Notes: a model not told the origin generated them from the letters alone. A DNA stretch of 64,000 nt from Paratinospora sagittata (GCA_035771175.1 CM069596.1:12357001-12421000), one strand, 5' to 3'. Counted from the stretch's first letter, positions 33,829 to 46,729 are shown. A program made the numbers and translations.

Positions 33829-34705
33829 TATCACATATAATATTATACTCATGCCACTGCTAGAACAATGCAACTACTAAATATACCAAAAATTAGCTAT
33901 AAAGCCTAGCTTATTATAGGAATATTTACAAATATACATTATTCAATTTACCACTTCTTTCCTTCCTACACTTTCCTTTATTCTCCATCTTCTTTTTAAT
34001 TTCCTAGTAAATGAAAGAAAAAGGTGAGCATAATGCCCAATGGGTCCCCTAGCAGGTTCCCCACATGCTAGCAATATCAAGATAACAGTTTCAACAGAAT
34101 AATCAACATAACAATTGCACAAAGTATGCACACCAAAATTGAATACTTGCAAGTCATGTTTCAGAAATTCTGTAATTCTCAGATAACCATAAGCTGCATT
34201 TAGCAATCCAGCAAGGGCCAACTTTCACTCATAACTCATTCACTAGTGAACAGGGGGAAAAGTGTGCATAATTCATAATAAATTCATAAATTAAAGAAAG
34301 CAAGGAGGAATGTACAAACCATAGGTTCATCTTCACTTTACAACTTTCGAACTGTGTTACTCCAAGCTTACAGAACTTCCTGAAAAGTTTTGAAGAGAAG
34401 AGAGATTGATATGAATTGAACTAATCCCCCCTTCCTATTTATAGGTTAAAATATTAAGGGATGCGCATGGTATCCATAGAAAATATTTTTATCTACTATT
34501 TTTTCATTTTCCCATAATATCCCTACAAATATCTTAGTTTGACATTTTGATCCTTTTTCAAGAATATCCCTAAGATACTTAAAATTGACAGTTCGTCCTT
34601 TGACCTAAATATCACTGAAGATATCTAGCAATGACCATTTTGTCGTTAATCTAAATTGCCCTTAAGTTTTGTTGTTTTTACTCCTCAGATTCGAAAAACG
34701 TTACA
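33829..34705 (-). repeat. Gypsy 1 5' LTR, truncated at its internal end
   Basis: Matches 28247-29123 of the other LTR, but the last 216 bp are absent, and gag follows directly without a primer-binding site. Confidence 0.85.
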
Positions 34706-35304
34706 TAACTACTCTCACTCAGTTTTGTTTTGATGATTACAAAGAACGTACTTGTGATATCTAATCTCTTTGACGTAGTTGTTTCAGTGCTAACGAGCTA
34801 TATCAGATGACTTCAACTATTCTGTCAAAGCATGTGGAAGGAACAACATCGCACAAAGATTCAAGAACTTCATGGTTGTATTTCTTATTTATAATCTTAG
34901 TGCTGTAGAGTAACATCTACATGTTCCAAGCACAATATGATTTGCATCTTTTCTAAAATCATGCATATAGTTTATCATACTCATGCACATACACTATTAT
35001 ATTATTGATCATGCATGAATACACATTAGTATGATAATTATGCAATCATATAGTTAAAAATGTTTGTCATACATATTTTTATCAGTGATTAACAAGCCTT
35101 TATTTTACCAACTTTGCATGGTTTCATTGTTTTATGTGTATTGTATTGAATGTTTCAATCATATACTTAGCCGATTGATTTACACGTATTTAACCTTGTC
35201 AATTATACTTTAATCTTGTCAAAAATTATTTTTAAAGTTACCCTATATATTTGACAATGTCCTAAACTCATTATGATAAAAAGGGGGCTTTTTTTACTTC
35301 ACAG

Positions 35305-35425
35305 TGAAGGAACGCGTTCCTCACCTAAGGAACGCGCTCCTAAGTATTTTTTTCGAGACTCAGAATTTTTTATCAGAGCTTAAGGAACGCGCTCTTCTGG
35401 TTTTCCCCGAGAGTCAGAATTTTCT
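35305..35425 (+). promoter_or_regulatory. Palindrome array in U3 of LTR B, part 1
   Basis: A perfect 14-bp palindrome AGGAACGCGTTCCT (35308-35321) is followed 20 bp later by AGGAACGCGCTCCT and then by 'aggaacgcgctctt' near 35382. After the gypsy 2 insertion the array resumes at 48571 with degenerate copies (to about 48760), and TATAAATA follows at 48783. The core ACGCGT is a CGCG-box type word. A role as enhancer is inference. Confidence 0.55.
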
Positions 35426-36757
35426 TGCCACACCCCGCCCGGACGTGCCTAAACCGGCAGGACACTCACGGACGGGGCGCCAATGCACTATCACAATAAC
35501 CGAGTGCGCGAAAACACGATTAAGTAAAAATCTGATTTCATTAATTTCAGAATATATTTGTACATGAAATAGTTAAGGGAACATCCTCCCAAAATCCCCA
35601 ATGAATAATATAAATGGTACAAAAATATGGGCCAAAAAACCTGCACTCAGTGTACCCTAATCTCCTGTGAAAAATTGGATAACAACGGGATGAGCTACAC
35701 GCTCAGTGGGTAAAATAGTTCGTGAATATAACAATTAATAAAACAAACTTCATAATCAAATATCATAAATACACATCAGAACATCATAATCAATCCAACA
35801 TGTATGTATTCATGACACTGTCTCGCATTGGTTTTATGATTGTACGTCGCCTGAGTTCACATACAAATGTCTCTCCTCAGGAATAACTGGGTTCTCATTG
35901 TACGTCCCTCCTCAGGAACGACGCTCTAGATTCACGTACAGATGTCCCTCTCCAGGAGTAGTCAGGTTCTCACTGTACGTCCCTCTGTAAAGAAATATAA
36001 TGAATAGTGACCATTACTTTTAACTATTCTATGAATCATAAACCACACATACGTCCCTAGGTGGTGCTTATGTATAATGCCAATGCATGAACCAGTATTA
36101 CTTGTATAAGCTGATAGCTTTCAAATAAGACCAACCAGATCAGCCTCCAGTTGAGAGGTGAGACACGAGGTCTACTTAAATACCAATCGTCTAGAGCAGC
36201 ATACTGCCTCCCGTTCACTATTTAAAGTTACTGAGGACAAGACTGAGTCTGGTTGAGCCAGATTGACCACTAATCCGACATAGCAACAGTGTAATACATG
36301 AACTCCAAATATACAGGCATAAGTATGACAAGTATAAACATTATACGCAATAATGCAGTGTAAATGAATAATAGACATAATGATAAATGAATGTAAACTT
36401 TAATAAAAGTTATAAGACATGCAAACCTATGTTTTGTTCCCTGCCTTCAGATAAAAACTCCTTCGAGAACTGACGCCTTCCCCCAAGCAGAACCGCGTTG
36501 CACCACGAAGAGAGTCTCAAAAGAGAAGACAAAAACTCAAAATGAGTGAGAGAGAGAAGAAAAATAACAAGGAGAAGTGATTTTGGTGTGAGAAATGAGG
36601 AGGGGGGTCCCTTAAATAGGAAAAAAAGGTGCCCAAAGGTTCCGACGCGCGCCAGAAGGTTCGGGCATGGGCCTGAAGGTTCAGGCAGCCTGCCCGTACG
36701 TTCAGGCACGCACTCGAAGTTCAATTTTTTTTTTTGGTGCAAACCTAAGGTATTACA
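35426..36757 (-). repeat. Gypsy 2 3' LTR
   Basis: Partner of 47231-48559, 1332 against 1329 bp. Two block differences stand out. An 80-90 bp block present in the 5' LTR at about 47822-47910 is missing near 36090. A block around 35875-35975 ('ctcaggaa..', 'tacgtccctc') is duplicated only here. Palindrome words near 36640-36715 (on the minus strand G-A-A-C-G/C-T-T-C types) precede the TATA-like region at about 36612. Confidence 0.9.
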
Positions 36758-36774
36758 CTCTACCCCCCCTTAAA
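36758..36774 (-). other. Polypurine tract of gypsy 2
   Basis: Minus strand AAGGGGGGTAGAG directly abuts the LTR start TGTAATACC. The same tract is found at 23231-23243. Confidence 0.85.
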
Positions 36775-36795
36775 AGGATTTCGCCCTTGAAATCA

Positions 36796-37317
36796 TCAGT
36801 CCAAGTAGTCATGATTGCTATCAGTGTGAGATTCACCGTCGTCGTCATCGTTTGCTAGCTCAGGGTAGTTCCTGTAAGGTCCCTGAATAGCACTGTGGCC
36901 GGTGGAATCCTCAACATCATGAAACCACGAAGAGCAAATGGAATCAGATTCGTCCTCAGAAGGTTCTAACCTTTGCTTAACAGATGGTGGTGTAGGGCTC
37001 TGCTGGTTGCATCATTTAAGAGGAGGTAGGTTGAGCAGTGGGATGCCTTTTAGTGCTATTGCTCGAATCCGGCCGACTGACAATTTTGGTAGAAGATCCT
37101 GCCAAGATGAGGGCACAGGATTGTTTCGGGCAAAATTATTACGAAAAAGCCATGTACGCTTTGGCGATAAGGATCGCTGTCTGTGGGGCGACAGAGTTGG
37201 TGATGCAAAGTAGTTGTGACTTGACTCAGATCCTGAAGGAGTCGCCACCGGTTTCCAAAGAGGCCATTGTGTGTGTGCATCACTACATCCATCGGTATTA
37301 TTTTCAGACGTCTGCAT
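36796..37317 (-). pseudogene. Gypsy 2 extra 3' reading frame, one stop
   Basis: ATG at 37317 (M-Q-T-S-E-N-N) to TGA at 36796: 174 codons in one frame with a single premature TGA near 37010. It ends 21 bp before the purine tract. The protein sequence matches that at 22722-23209 in both the N-terminal part (S-P-H-R-Q-R-S-L-S-P) and the acidic C-terminal part (S-E-D-E-S-D-S-I-C-S, then D-V-E-D-S-T), while many differences between the copies are silent. That suggests past selection on the protein. No known domain is visible. Confidence 0.65.
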
Positions 37318-37429
37318 AGTTATTTAAGTGAAATGATGTATTAAGATATTTGTCAACAAAGTTCCATCATTTTATTGATAAGTAAAATAGTACAATGTAT
37401 CACATTATCAATTATTACTAGAAAAAAAA

Positions 37430-40400
37430 TTCAGGGTATTTTTGTTTAATTGTTGCTTCTAGTTCCAATGTTGCTTCCTCTACTTCATGGTGATCCTAGA
37501 GCACCTTCACAAGTGATATGCTACGTCGCCTTAGTTCTTGAGTTTTTCTATCCAGAATCTGTATCGCTCTCTCCTAATACCCATTTCCTTCCTCAACCTG
37601 AACCTCGACCAGAGGGATGATACGCGAAGGATCAGGACAATACTTTCGAAGCATGGATACGTGAAAAACGTCATGAACCTTAGACATGGACAATGGAAGG
37701 GACGGACGATAAGCAAGTTTGCCAATACATTCAATGATCTGAAATGGATCGATATACTGTAGGGAAAGCTTTCCTTTGATCCCAAAGCATTTGACACATC
37801 TTGTAGGCTAAACTTTTAGAAAAACTAAGTCCCTCTTATCAAATTCTAGAGGCTGCCTCCGCTTGTCAGCATAACTCTTCTGTCGACTTTGTGCAACACG
37901 AAGTTGCTCGTTTACTAGTGTGATCTTCTCAGAAGTCTCTTGAACTAGTTCAGGCCCCAACTGTGGTCGATCTACCATATCTAACCAGCATACTGGAGAT
38001 CTACATGGGCGACCATAGAGGGCCTCATATGGTGCCAAGACGATACTAGTTTGGTAGCTGTTGTTGTGTGCAAACTCAGCTAAATGTAAGTGTTTTGCCC
38101 ATCCGTCATGAAAGTCCAAAATGCAGCACCGTAACATGTCTTCCAAGATTTGGATAAGACGTTCTGACTACCCATCAGTCTGAGGGTGAAAAGTTGTACT
38201 AATGGTGATCCTTGAGCCCATTCTACTCTAGAAGTTTTGCCAAAACTTTGCTGTGAATCGAGGGTCTCGATTAGAGATGATCGTGAGTGGTATTCCATGG
38301 AGGCGTACGATCTCTCTTTCATGCAGTTCGGCAAGCTTGGTGGGGTTATCCGTGAACTTTATTGGCAAAAAGTGTGCAGACTTTGTAAGTTTGTCAATGA
38401 TAACCCATATAACATCTTGCCTTTTATTATGTCGAGGCAAGGCCGTAACAAAATCCATTACGATGTTCTTCCATTTCCATTTTCCAATAGGTAAAGGCTG
38501 GAGAAGTCCAGAGGGAAGTCTTCGTTCTGCCTTAACTTGCTTGCAAACGAGACATCGAGCAACGAAGTGTGCAATCACGTTCTTCATTCCAGAAAACCAG
38601 AATTGTCGCTTGACATCCTTGTACATCTTGTCTCCCCCAGGATGCATAGCGAACCTTGAATAGTGCATCTCAGTGAGCACTTTTTTTCGAATCTCAAGAT
38701 CGTTCGGTAAACAAACATTTTTTTTTATAGAAAACGGCCCTGTCTTCAGAGACCAACCAGTGAGGAAGGTCTTATCCGCTAAGTAGAAGTTCACATTTCT
38801 CCATTAACATAGGGTCGTTGGCTTGAGCTGCTGAAATCTTTCGAACCAGCTCAGAGTTGGCTGATAATTGAGAGAGTCGTGATCTTTCTCCCTCATCGAT
38901 CAGTTGTAGGTTAAAATTCTCCATCTCTGTAGCCAACTTTCCCATCTCGAAGTTAAGAGTGCAAGCAACATAAGATTTTCTACTCAGGGCATCAACTACA
39001 AGATTGGCTTTACCGGGATGGTACTGGAGTTGAAAGTCATAATCTTTCAAGAACTCCAACCATCATTTTTGGCGGAGGTTGAAGTCTCTCTGGGTGTAGA
39101 TGTACTTAAGACTCTTGTTGTAACACCCCGTGCTTTTAATCAATATATTTGGTTAATATATATGTACACTGAAGAGTATAATACACGTATAAGTACCTTT
39201 AAAGCCATGTGTACATGTGTCAAATGAACTTAAAAATGTCAAAAGTGAGTTCGGAATGTGATTTTAAATAGAACTCGATTTACAACACGTGTATGTCTCA
39301 TGTGGATTGAGTGTATAGAAGAAGATGAGGAATGAAGTAAGAAAAAAATAAAATAAAAATATATTACTGTTCATTTGTGGGTACTGTTCACCGAACAGTA
39401 CTCAGATGGAAAGAAGAAAAAAAAAACAAAAGAAAATAAAAAGAAGAAAAGAAGTCGCTGGAACGAAAAGGAAAGAAAGAAGCAGAGAGAAAGAGAACCG
39501 AGAAGAAAGGAAAAGAAAAAGAAGGGAGAACGGGCGATTCGCGCGAAATCGAGACTTCTGGTAAGTGATTTTCACTCTTTTTCTTCGTGAAATTAATATC
39601 TAAGCTAGATGTAACGATTCTAGTGGAGTAATTGTTGCTGTGGGAGCCGTTTTACGGCGTTTTCAACAATTGGGGTTTTGACCCAACGTGAATGAAAATC
39701 CGCTAAGAAAGTTGAAAAACACTCCCTGGACTGTCGGGACCCCGAATATGTGGTTAGATTGAATTTATGTGTTCATTTGGAACTTTTATGGCTGTTGGAA
39801 GTTAGAGTGTAGATTGGAGACCATTCCCAATGAAACTCTAGTTTAAGGCTATAGAATGGTAGAATGGACTATTGCGAGTCCATCGATGCTAAGTTCATGA
39901 TTTTTGGAGACCGTTCGAAAATTTTAGTACAATTTACATGTTTCCAATGAATAGTGGCGACGTGAACAGTTATGTAAATAGTACTATGATCATATCCAAT
40001 GAATAAAATGGAATTAGAATCCAATGAAACTCTGGTTTGAGATCATAGAATCGTAGAGAACTAAATTCTGGACGTTTTGATGTTAAAAACATGATTTGTG
40101 GATATGACATATATTTTCATATGTATTTTCACATCTTAGCTGGTTATGGTTCATTTCAGTGTTTACATTGAGAGCTTAAGTGCATGGATAAATGCTCTTG
40201 CGGACGCATTTTGATGGACGTTTATTGTTGCTCGATTTCACTTAGAAACCCCGTGTAACCACTGTGAGTATAGTTTCCTTGATTTGGTTCTTGTATGACA
40301 TTGTACACATATAAAATGTTTGATTGTATGCATGTTATATTTATATATAATGCATTGAGTTTTATGGATCACGCAAACTGATTTTAGCAATTGGAGTTTG

Positions 40401-42900
40401 TAATGATGTCATTTCGTTAGGAATTAGACCCGGATGAGGTTTTGCGAGTCCTCATTGTCAGTAGGCCTGTCCTAACAAGGGTTGCGATCCTTGAAATGAC
40501 TGTGAATTGGGTAATGAGAGGCTATGGCTACCTTGTACGACCATACAAGGGTTAGACCCGCTCTCTTGCCTTGAATGAGGGAGATGGTAAAATTTTTATG
40601 ATTGAGCGTAAACTATATATGGTGTGCACGTATATTATTTTGATGAATGGTGCATATGTGCTTTCGAAGTGTTTTAAGTTAAACGATTTGATATGCCATG
40701 TTTCCTAAAATGCATGCGATGGTCATGTCAAGAACTATATTCACTGAGCTGTTGTTTGCTCACTCCATTTCCTCCAATATTTCAGGTTTGAGTCGAAGGG
40801 AAAAGAAAAAATCCGTGAGTGATAATCACGTGAGCCTTCGTCTGGTATGTGTATGTATGCTTGGAGGAAATAGGTTATATGTTTGTTATTTTGATATGTA
40901 TAATTATCACATACTATAGATATACTATCACCTAAATGGGTTGTGTTGTAATATTATATAATGCTTGGGATGATGGAATGAGATGATCATAGATATTTAT
41001 CAGGTGAGAATTTAATTTGTGGAATGAATGGAATGAATGTGAATGGACTGATCATCTATATATATTTGATTTGATTTAATTTGTGGTATATTGGGAATTT
41101 TTGTGAATGTCCGTTGAGGCTGACAGTGTATTGTATACTGTATATGGGTATGTACAGTGTATAATACACTGTGCCGATCATGACGTAAGCCTACGTCAGG
41201 GGCGTCGTGACACTTGTGATCCGAGAAGACCTCAAACCGTTCACTGTATAGGTAATGACGTCATAACTTCAGTGTGAATACAACAGCTGCAAGTTCCAAG
41301 TCATGCGTTAGGTAATTATCCTCATGAATCTTTAGTTGCCTTGAAACATATGCAACAACTTGGCCTTCTTGCATTAGTACGACACCTAAGCCTTGGAGAG
41401 AGGTGTCAGTGTATAGTGAAATCCAAGTGCATTTCTTGGAGTGATTAGTACTGGTGCTGTCGTGAGGCTCTTTTTTAATTCCTGAAATAATGTTTCACAG
41501 GCGGGATTCCAGATGAATCGCACGTATTTTCAAGTGAGCTTTGTCATAGGTTCAAAAATATTTGAGAAGTCCTTGATGAAGCGTATGTAATAGCCAGCCA
41601 AACCAAGAAAACTCCTAATCTGAGTAACAGTGTTAGGCTGCTTCCAGTTTAAAACGACTTCAACCTTAGAAGGATCCACCTCAATGCCATTACCTGAAAC
41701 CACATGGCCTAGGAATTGAACTCGATTCGTCCAAAATTCGAACCTACTCAACGTTGAATACAACTGGTGGCTTCTCAAGGTCTGGAAGACAATCCTCAGA
41801 TGTATCTTATGGTCTTCCTAGGATGAGGAATATATCAAGATATCGTCCACAAAGACCACCACAAATCGGTCTAAGTATAACCTAAAGATGCGGTTCATCA
41901 AATCCATGAAGACAGCAAGTGCATTTGTTAGACTGAACGGCATGACCAAAAACTCGTAGTAACCGTACCGAGTTCTGAATGTCATCTTAGTAATGTCCGA
42001 TTCTCGAATCCGGAGTTGATGATAATCGGATCATAAATCAATCTTAGAGAAGTAGTTGGCCTCTCTAAGTTGGTCGAACTGGTCATCAATCCTGGGCAAC
42101 GGGTATTTGTTCTTAATGGTAATGTTATTCAACTTGCGATAGTTGATGCAAAGTCGTAACGAACCATCCTTTTTGCGAACAAACAGAACTGGAGCGCCCT
42201 AGGGTGATGAACTTTTCCTGATGAAGCCATTACTTTCCAATTCCTTTAGTTGTTTGTCCAATTCGACTAACTCGACATTGGACATTCTGTATGGTGAAAT
42301 TGAGATAGGCTCGGTCCCAGGTATGAGATTGATCTCAAAATCGAATTCCTTAACTGGAAGTAGACCAGGAAGGTCATTTAGAAAAGCTGTTGGGAATTCA
42401 GATATTATCGGGACATCGTGTACTTCGAGAGGGTACAATGCCAGTGATTCATTTTCATCACCAAGGGATAGAGCTCGAAGTTGTGTCTTGAGAAGTGCAA
42501 CAATCGAGTTGTGTATTCATTTTCTCGTTCCCTGAATCTTGACAAACTCCCCCGTGGGCAAGGTTAACTAAACTTGCTTCTTCATACAATCGATTTTTGC
42601 ATTCATTGGTGCGAGCCAGTCCATGCCGAGGATGATGTCGAAGTCTTCAATGTCCATCACAAAAAAATTTGCATATATTATCTGTTCTGACATTCGAAGC
42701 TCACATCGAGAACACTATAAATTCACATCAGTACTAGATCCTAAAGGTGATGTGACATGGATTGTTATGTCTGTGAGTTCAAGATGTAACCCTAAATGTC
42801 TTACCAATGCAAATTATATAAAAGATTGCGTAACACCCAAATAGAACAAGACATGCACCATTGTATTGAATAAGGGAAATGTACCTTTGATTACATTGTT
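37430..42900 (-). pseudogene. Gypsy 2 pol: protease to chromodomain, broken and split
   Basis: Minus strand. Protease site near 42832-42855: the D-S-G triad position reads Y-L-G, so the catalytic Asp is lost. RT lies at 41780-42440 with F-V-D-D-I preserved near 41826-41850. The RT-RNase H connection is at 41530-41778 with I-R-S-F-L-G-L-A-G-Y-Y. RNase H continues on both sides of solo LTR H (41217-41500 and 38772-39113). Integrase with its H-H-C-C zinc finger (38550-38650) and the catalytic Glu near 38170 lies at 37808-38794. The chromodomain (R-S-I-S-L-V-K-V-L, E-E-A-T-L-E-L-E) is at 37430-37530. Stops occur in every domain. Not autonomous. Confidence 0.9.
39119..41212 (+). mobile_element. 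Solo LTR H inside gypsy 2 RNase H, duplication CTTGT
   Basis: Starts TGTAACACCCCG and ends CGTCGTGACA. CTTGT occurs at 39114-39118 and 41213-41217. The 2094 bp contain a purine-rich stretch (39410-39535) and the 'gctcactcc' block near 40755, placing the 3' end at the right. No internal region remains. It is younger than gypsy 2. Confidence 0.9.
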
Positions 42901-42999
42901 GTTTGGGAGAGGTTGTTGAGCGATAACAAATGCTCTGCCCTAGTTCTATTGCCCCTGGTTCTGCTGGTTTTGCCTGGGTTGGGCATTAGCAGCAGGTGG

Positions 43000-44230
43000 G
43001 GCTTGTTGGACTGGAACAACGGGAACAAGTTGCTGAAGGTGCGGACAGGCATTTCTTACATGGCCATGCTAGCCGCAGTTGAAACACGTTAGCCTTTGCT
43101 ATTGATGATTCTGTTGGCCATGCTGATTGTGGTGCTGACCACCACCTCTGCCATTGTCGTTTCGATGGCCACTCCTGCCATTACAGCCTCCTTGGCCATG
43201 ATTGCGAAAACCTAGATGGCCAGGGTTAGACGGTTTAGCCGTAGGTGTCGTGGCCTCATTCTTCTAAATAGGGGCTGGGAGGGTTGGGTTTTGATTATAG
43301 TAGGCTTCTTCTTGTTGCCCTGCTACGAGCCCTGTTGGGAAAACGTTGTAGGCCGTTTTCCCCTATTCAGTCTCTGTTCTTGCACAATCTTTTCCTGCTC
43401 AAAGCTCATGGCTTTGTCAACGACCTCTTTGTAAATCTTGAGATCCAAAATAGACAAGGATTGTCGAATGTCAGGACGAAGGCCATTGTAGAATTTCTTT
43501 GTCTTATCTTGCTCCATTGAGATGGTAGAGAGAGAGTAAACGATAATTCTTTAAACTTGATAGCATACTCCCTGACTGTCATGCCGTCTTGGTATAGCTT
43601 AGCGAACTCCTGACACTTCTGCCTCTTCACAGCGTCGGGGAAGTACTCATCAATAAAAAATGACTCGAACTGCTGCCAAGTCATGTTCGTGGTGTTGACC
43701 CTTGGGTCCTCCTTCACTGCTATCCACCATGTATTTGCTCTACCAATAAGTTGGTAGGATGCAAGTGGAATCTTTTGAGCCTCATTGACTCCCATTGCAT
43801 CGAGAGCCTTCTTCATCTCATCCAGCCATTTCTACGCCTACTCCGCATCAATGGTGCCTGCAAAAGTAAGAGGTTGTAGCCTCTTGTACTTCATAATCTG
43901 GTCGATTTGAGTTTCCGACCCATATCTAACAGGTGCCTGAACAGTGACAACCTGATTGGTCGCGGTCTCATGAATGACCATCTGAACAGTTACTTTCATC
44001 GCGTCGATAAATCCGGCAAAAAAGACTTCCATACTCGAAGGCATGGCAAAGGATGTTGGCTGGGGTGGCACTGCCTGCCCAGACGTAGTGGCAGTGTCAG
44101 GTGTGGCCTGCGCTATCGTCGGAGTCGGCGATTCCTGCTTCTGAATCTCAGGAGGTGCCTCTTCTGCTGGACGAACAATACGTGGCCTTCCTCTCTTCCT
44201 AGTTTGTAGTTTCTCACTGCCAAGGAGAAA
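43000..44230 (-). pseudogene. Gypsy 2 gag
   Basis: Gag core at 43323-43816 with A-S-Y-Q-L-I-G-R-A-N-T-W-W and the F-Y-N-G-L-R-P pattern. The N-terminal part (43838-44220) is rich in Pro, Thr and Gln and begins with a basic K-R-G-R-P-R block. A CCHC zinc knuckle lies at about 43044-43088 (C-F-N-C-G-stop-H-G-H), with a TAG inside. A stop near 43835 and a frameshift near 43540 break the frame. Confidence 0.88.
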
Positions 44231-44989
44231 ATAAAACCATGATTTAGGAATTGTAGCCAAATATAATGTTATGATATTCTCAACAATAAGTTCGAGAGTA
44301 CTGCAATATAAAAACAACCTATCTTTCTAAGTATAGTGTAAGGTTTTTGTTGAGGAATTAAATAATCTTATGTGCCTCGTATGTTTGGCCATGGTGTGAA
44401 ACAAAGTTAGAATGTTTATATAATAAGTATAAAACTTTGCAAGTATTTCAAATGTTTTGGTTCTGGTTTTTGTGAACATACATATATATTTCATTGAAAA
44501 TCCATACGAGTCAGAAAAATTATAAGATTTTCTTCGGTAAATATCCTGATCTAGCGTTCTATTGCAATTTTATGTATTCAAACTTTTTCGCTTAGTCTTT
44601 TCAACTACTATCCAAATTTGTGTGTCCCATACCACATGAATTTGGCAATAAGGGTGTCAACCAAGTTAAGTTGTATGAACATGGTCTCTATAAATCATCG
44701 GCTGAAGAGGATTCATTAATAGTATCGTCCAAGTTTACTCGTCTCATACCGTGTACACTTAGTTATAATGTTAGTAATACAACTTTCTTCAATTATTTCT
44801 TTTCACACAAGGTCGTGGGTTTTCTTACTTCCACTTTTTATTTAGTATCTTCTAATTTTGTTGTGTCCCATACCACTCCAAAGTTAGTGATACAAAAGAA
44901 AGAATGGTTGTAAGTCGGCCCACCAAAGATAGTCTTAAACAAAACATTTTTATTCATATATAAAATAAATTTTACAATGCCAGTAATCA

Positions 44990-46580
44990 TTTCTGATTTT
45001 TTTGCCTACTACCGCTCCTCTTAGACCTCCTGCTAGGTACAGAAAAACTACTAGAAGAAAGTTGAGAAGTTGCTCGCTGTTCTTTGAAGTTTTGCATACG
45101 TGTTAAGAAAGCATTTTAAGTCTCCTCCATCCGAGCAATACTAAATACAATCACATTTAACTGCTCGAATGGGTTAGGCGGCCTCATCGATGGTTGATAG
45201 GTCGACTGTCCCATAGGTGGAGGGTAGGCCGTAGGCATTGGTGGAAAGTATTGGCCGTATGGTTGACTCATAGGTGGAGGGTAGTTGTTTTGATTTCACG
45301 GGGAGTCCCTAACTGGAACCTCTTGGACATTTTGATATGCTTGAGTTGAAAAGTCTTGAAACAATGGACTCATTGGGAAATCCTGTCTTCTGAAATTTGG
45401 TGCCGCACAATTCTGTTGCTGTTGGTTCACAGGAACTTGTGGAACTGGCCGATACGGTACCTCAGGAGTTGGAAACCTTTGGTACGTAGTATTGCCTTGA
45501 GTTGGTATGTTCCAGGAAGGTGGATTTGCTGGAACTCTCTGTCCATCCTGATTTGGTTGAGGTTGATTTAGTTTTGCAAAGAAATCTTTCTCGGAGAATA
45601 GATGATCGGTTTGACCATTATTCGGGGCTGGGTTTGTCATAGGGTTCTGGTTTGGGTCGTTCTTTGGTGCCTCCCTAGCAGGAATCTTGCGCCGGCTTTT
45701 TCGTTGACAACATCCATTTTTGTTTCTAATTCTTTTACCATTTCCCCCTAAAGTCGTGTCGAATACTTCCTCGTCAGTCACCCCTCCACTTGTGACAAAT
45801 GTCTTGAAAATAGAGGATGTTGTAACCGCCTCAGTGATCTGCTTCGAAGACTCATAAAAAATGTTAACGTTTGCCTCGTATAGCATCCTCATGATCAAGA
45901 CTCCGTAGCCGAAGAGTTCCTTTCTTAAAGGGTTTTGAATCACTCGCAGCATTTGCTGGATGATGATGTGAGGTAGGGAGATCTTAATTTTCTTCTCTAT
46001 GCAGTATGGCACAAGAAGTTGAGCCCTTGACAAAGCACCTCTAGTAACCTTTTTCGGCAAGATGTTGCCGAATACGATCTTCCCAAGGCCGGCAAGAGGT
46101 GGTTTAAGGAGATTGTTTGGGTGGTGGGCGTACGTCAATTGGGTGTACGACTTTTTGGCGAGAAAATTAAACAACTGTTCTTTGGACTCCACGATCTCTG
46201 CAACTGTCTGGGGTTCATGTGAATCAATGATTCTATCTCCAATCGGGATCTCCAAAAGTCACGAAATAATTTCGACATTGATAGAAATCTTTGTTCCTCT
46301 GACCGTTGTTTCCAAGACAGAGTTGATCCCATCTTCTTGAAGTCCTACGCAATTCATGGCTTTGTAGAAAGACTTTACCAAGTTGAATGAAAAGTAACCC
46401 TCAACTTCTGTTATGTTCAACCACCCTAGCGTTGCGAGTTTTTCGTGAAGGATCAGGTGGAGGCGGAAATCTCTATTATCGATACTCCTCATAGTCATAA
46501 CCTCCTTGTCGAACAGTTCCGTAAGTTTGGTGGGAATTGGTTCCAGACTATTGGAAGTCGTTCATTCACTTGAGACCATT
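44990..46580 (-). pseudogene. Extra reading frame upstream of gag in gypsy 2 (plant 'transposon protein' type)
   Basis: About 530 codons in one frame from an ATG near 46582, with stops near 46567, 46257, 45294 and 45120. The central part (about 45900-46080) has the pattern of the 'putative plant transposon protein domain' found in gag-like or accessory ORFs of plant LTR elements: L-P-K-K-V-T-R-G-A-L-S-R-A-Q-L-L-V-P-Y-C, then Y-G-V-L-I-M-R-M-L. A long Pro/Gln/Asn-rich tail follows, with repeated Y-P-P-P-M near 45200. Such an ORF ahead of gag is unusual for a chromovirus; it may be a captured or nested piece. Between this frame and gag (44230-44990) I see no gene. Confidence 0.55.
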
Positions 46581-46727
46581 ATCTTGCTGAAAGGAAAATA
46601 AACTTGTGAATTACACAGAATATATTCCTAACATATTTAAGATTTATGTATTTTTCGTTGGACAATATTTTTTATTTTTCTCTTGATGTTTATGTTATCA
46701 TTTAATCCAAATTTTCCATTAGCAACA

Positions 46728-46729
<2 letters not shown>

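Larger units (their letters stand above)
28031..34705 (-). mobile_element. Gypsy 1: Tekay-like chromovirus with deleted 5' region, duplication TAACT
   Basis: TAACT flanks both ends (28026-28030, 34706-34710). The left copy is the complete 3' LTR (28031-29123); the right is a 5' LTR (33829-34705) whose internal end is missing. Between them, on the minus strand, are gag, protease, RT, RNase H, integrase, chromodomain and a 3' reading frame, all with stops. The polypurine tract AAGGGGGGAAGAT is at 29124-29136. A deletion removed about 216 bp of the 5' LTR, the primer-binding site and the start of gag. It cannot transpose on its own. Confidence 0.9.

Noticed and set aside
35305..35425. Heat-shock elements, because of the GAA and TTC halves
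   Set aside because: The halves are separated by four bases (GAACGCGTTC), while heat-shock elements need two; only a CGCG-box or unknown palindrome reading fits.
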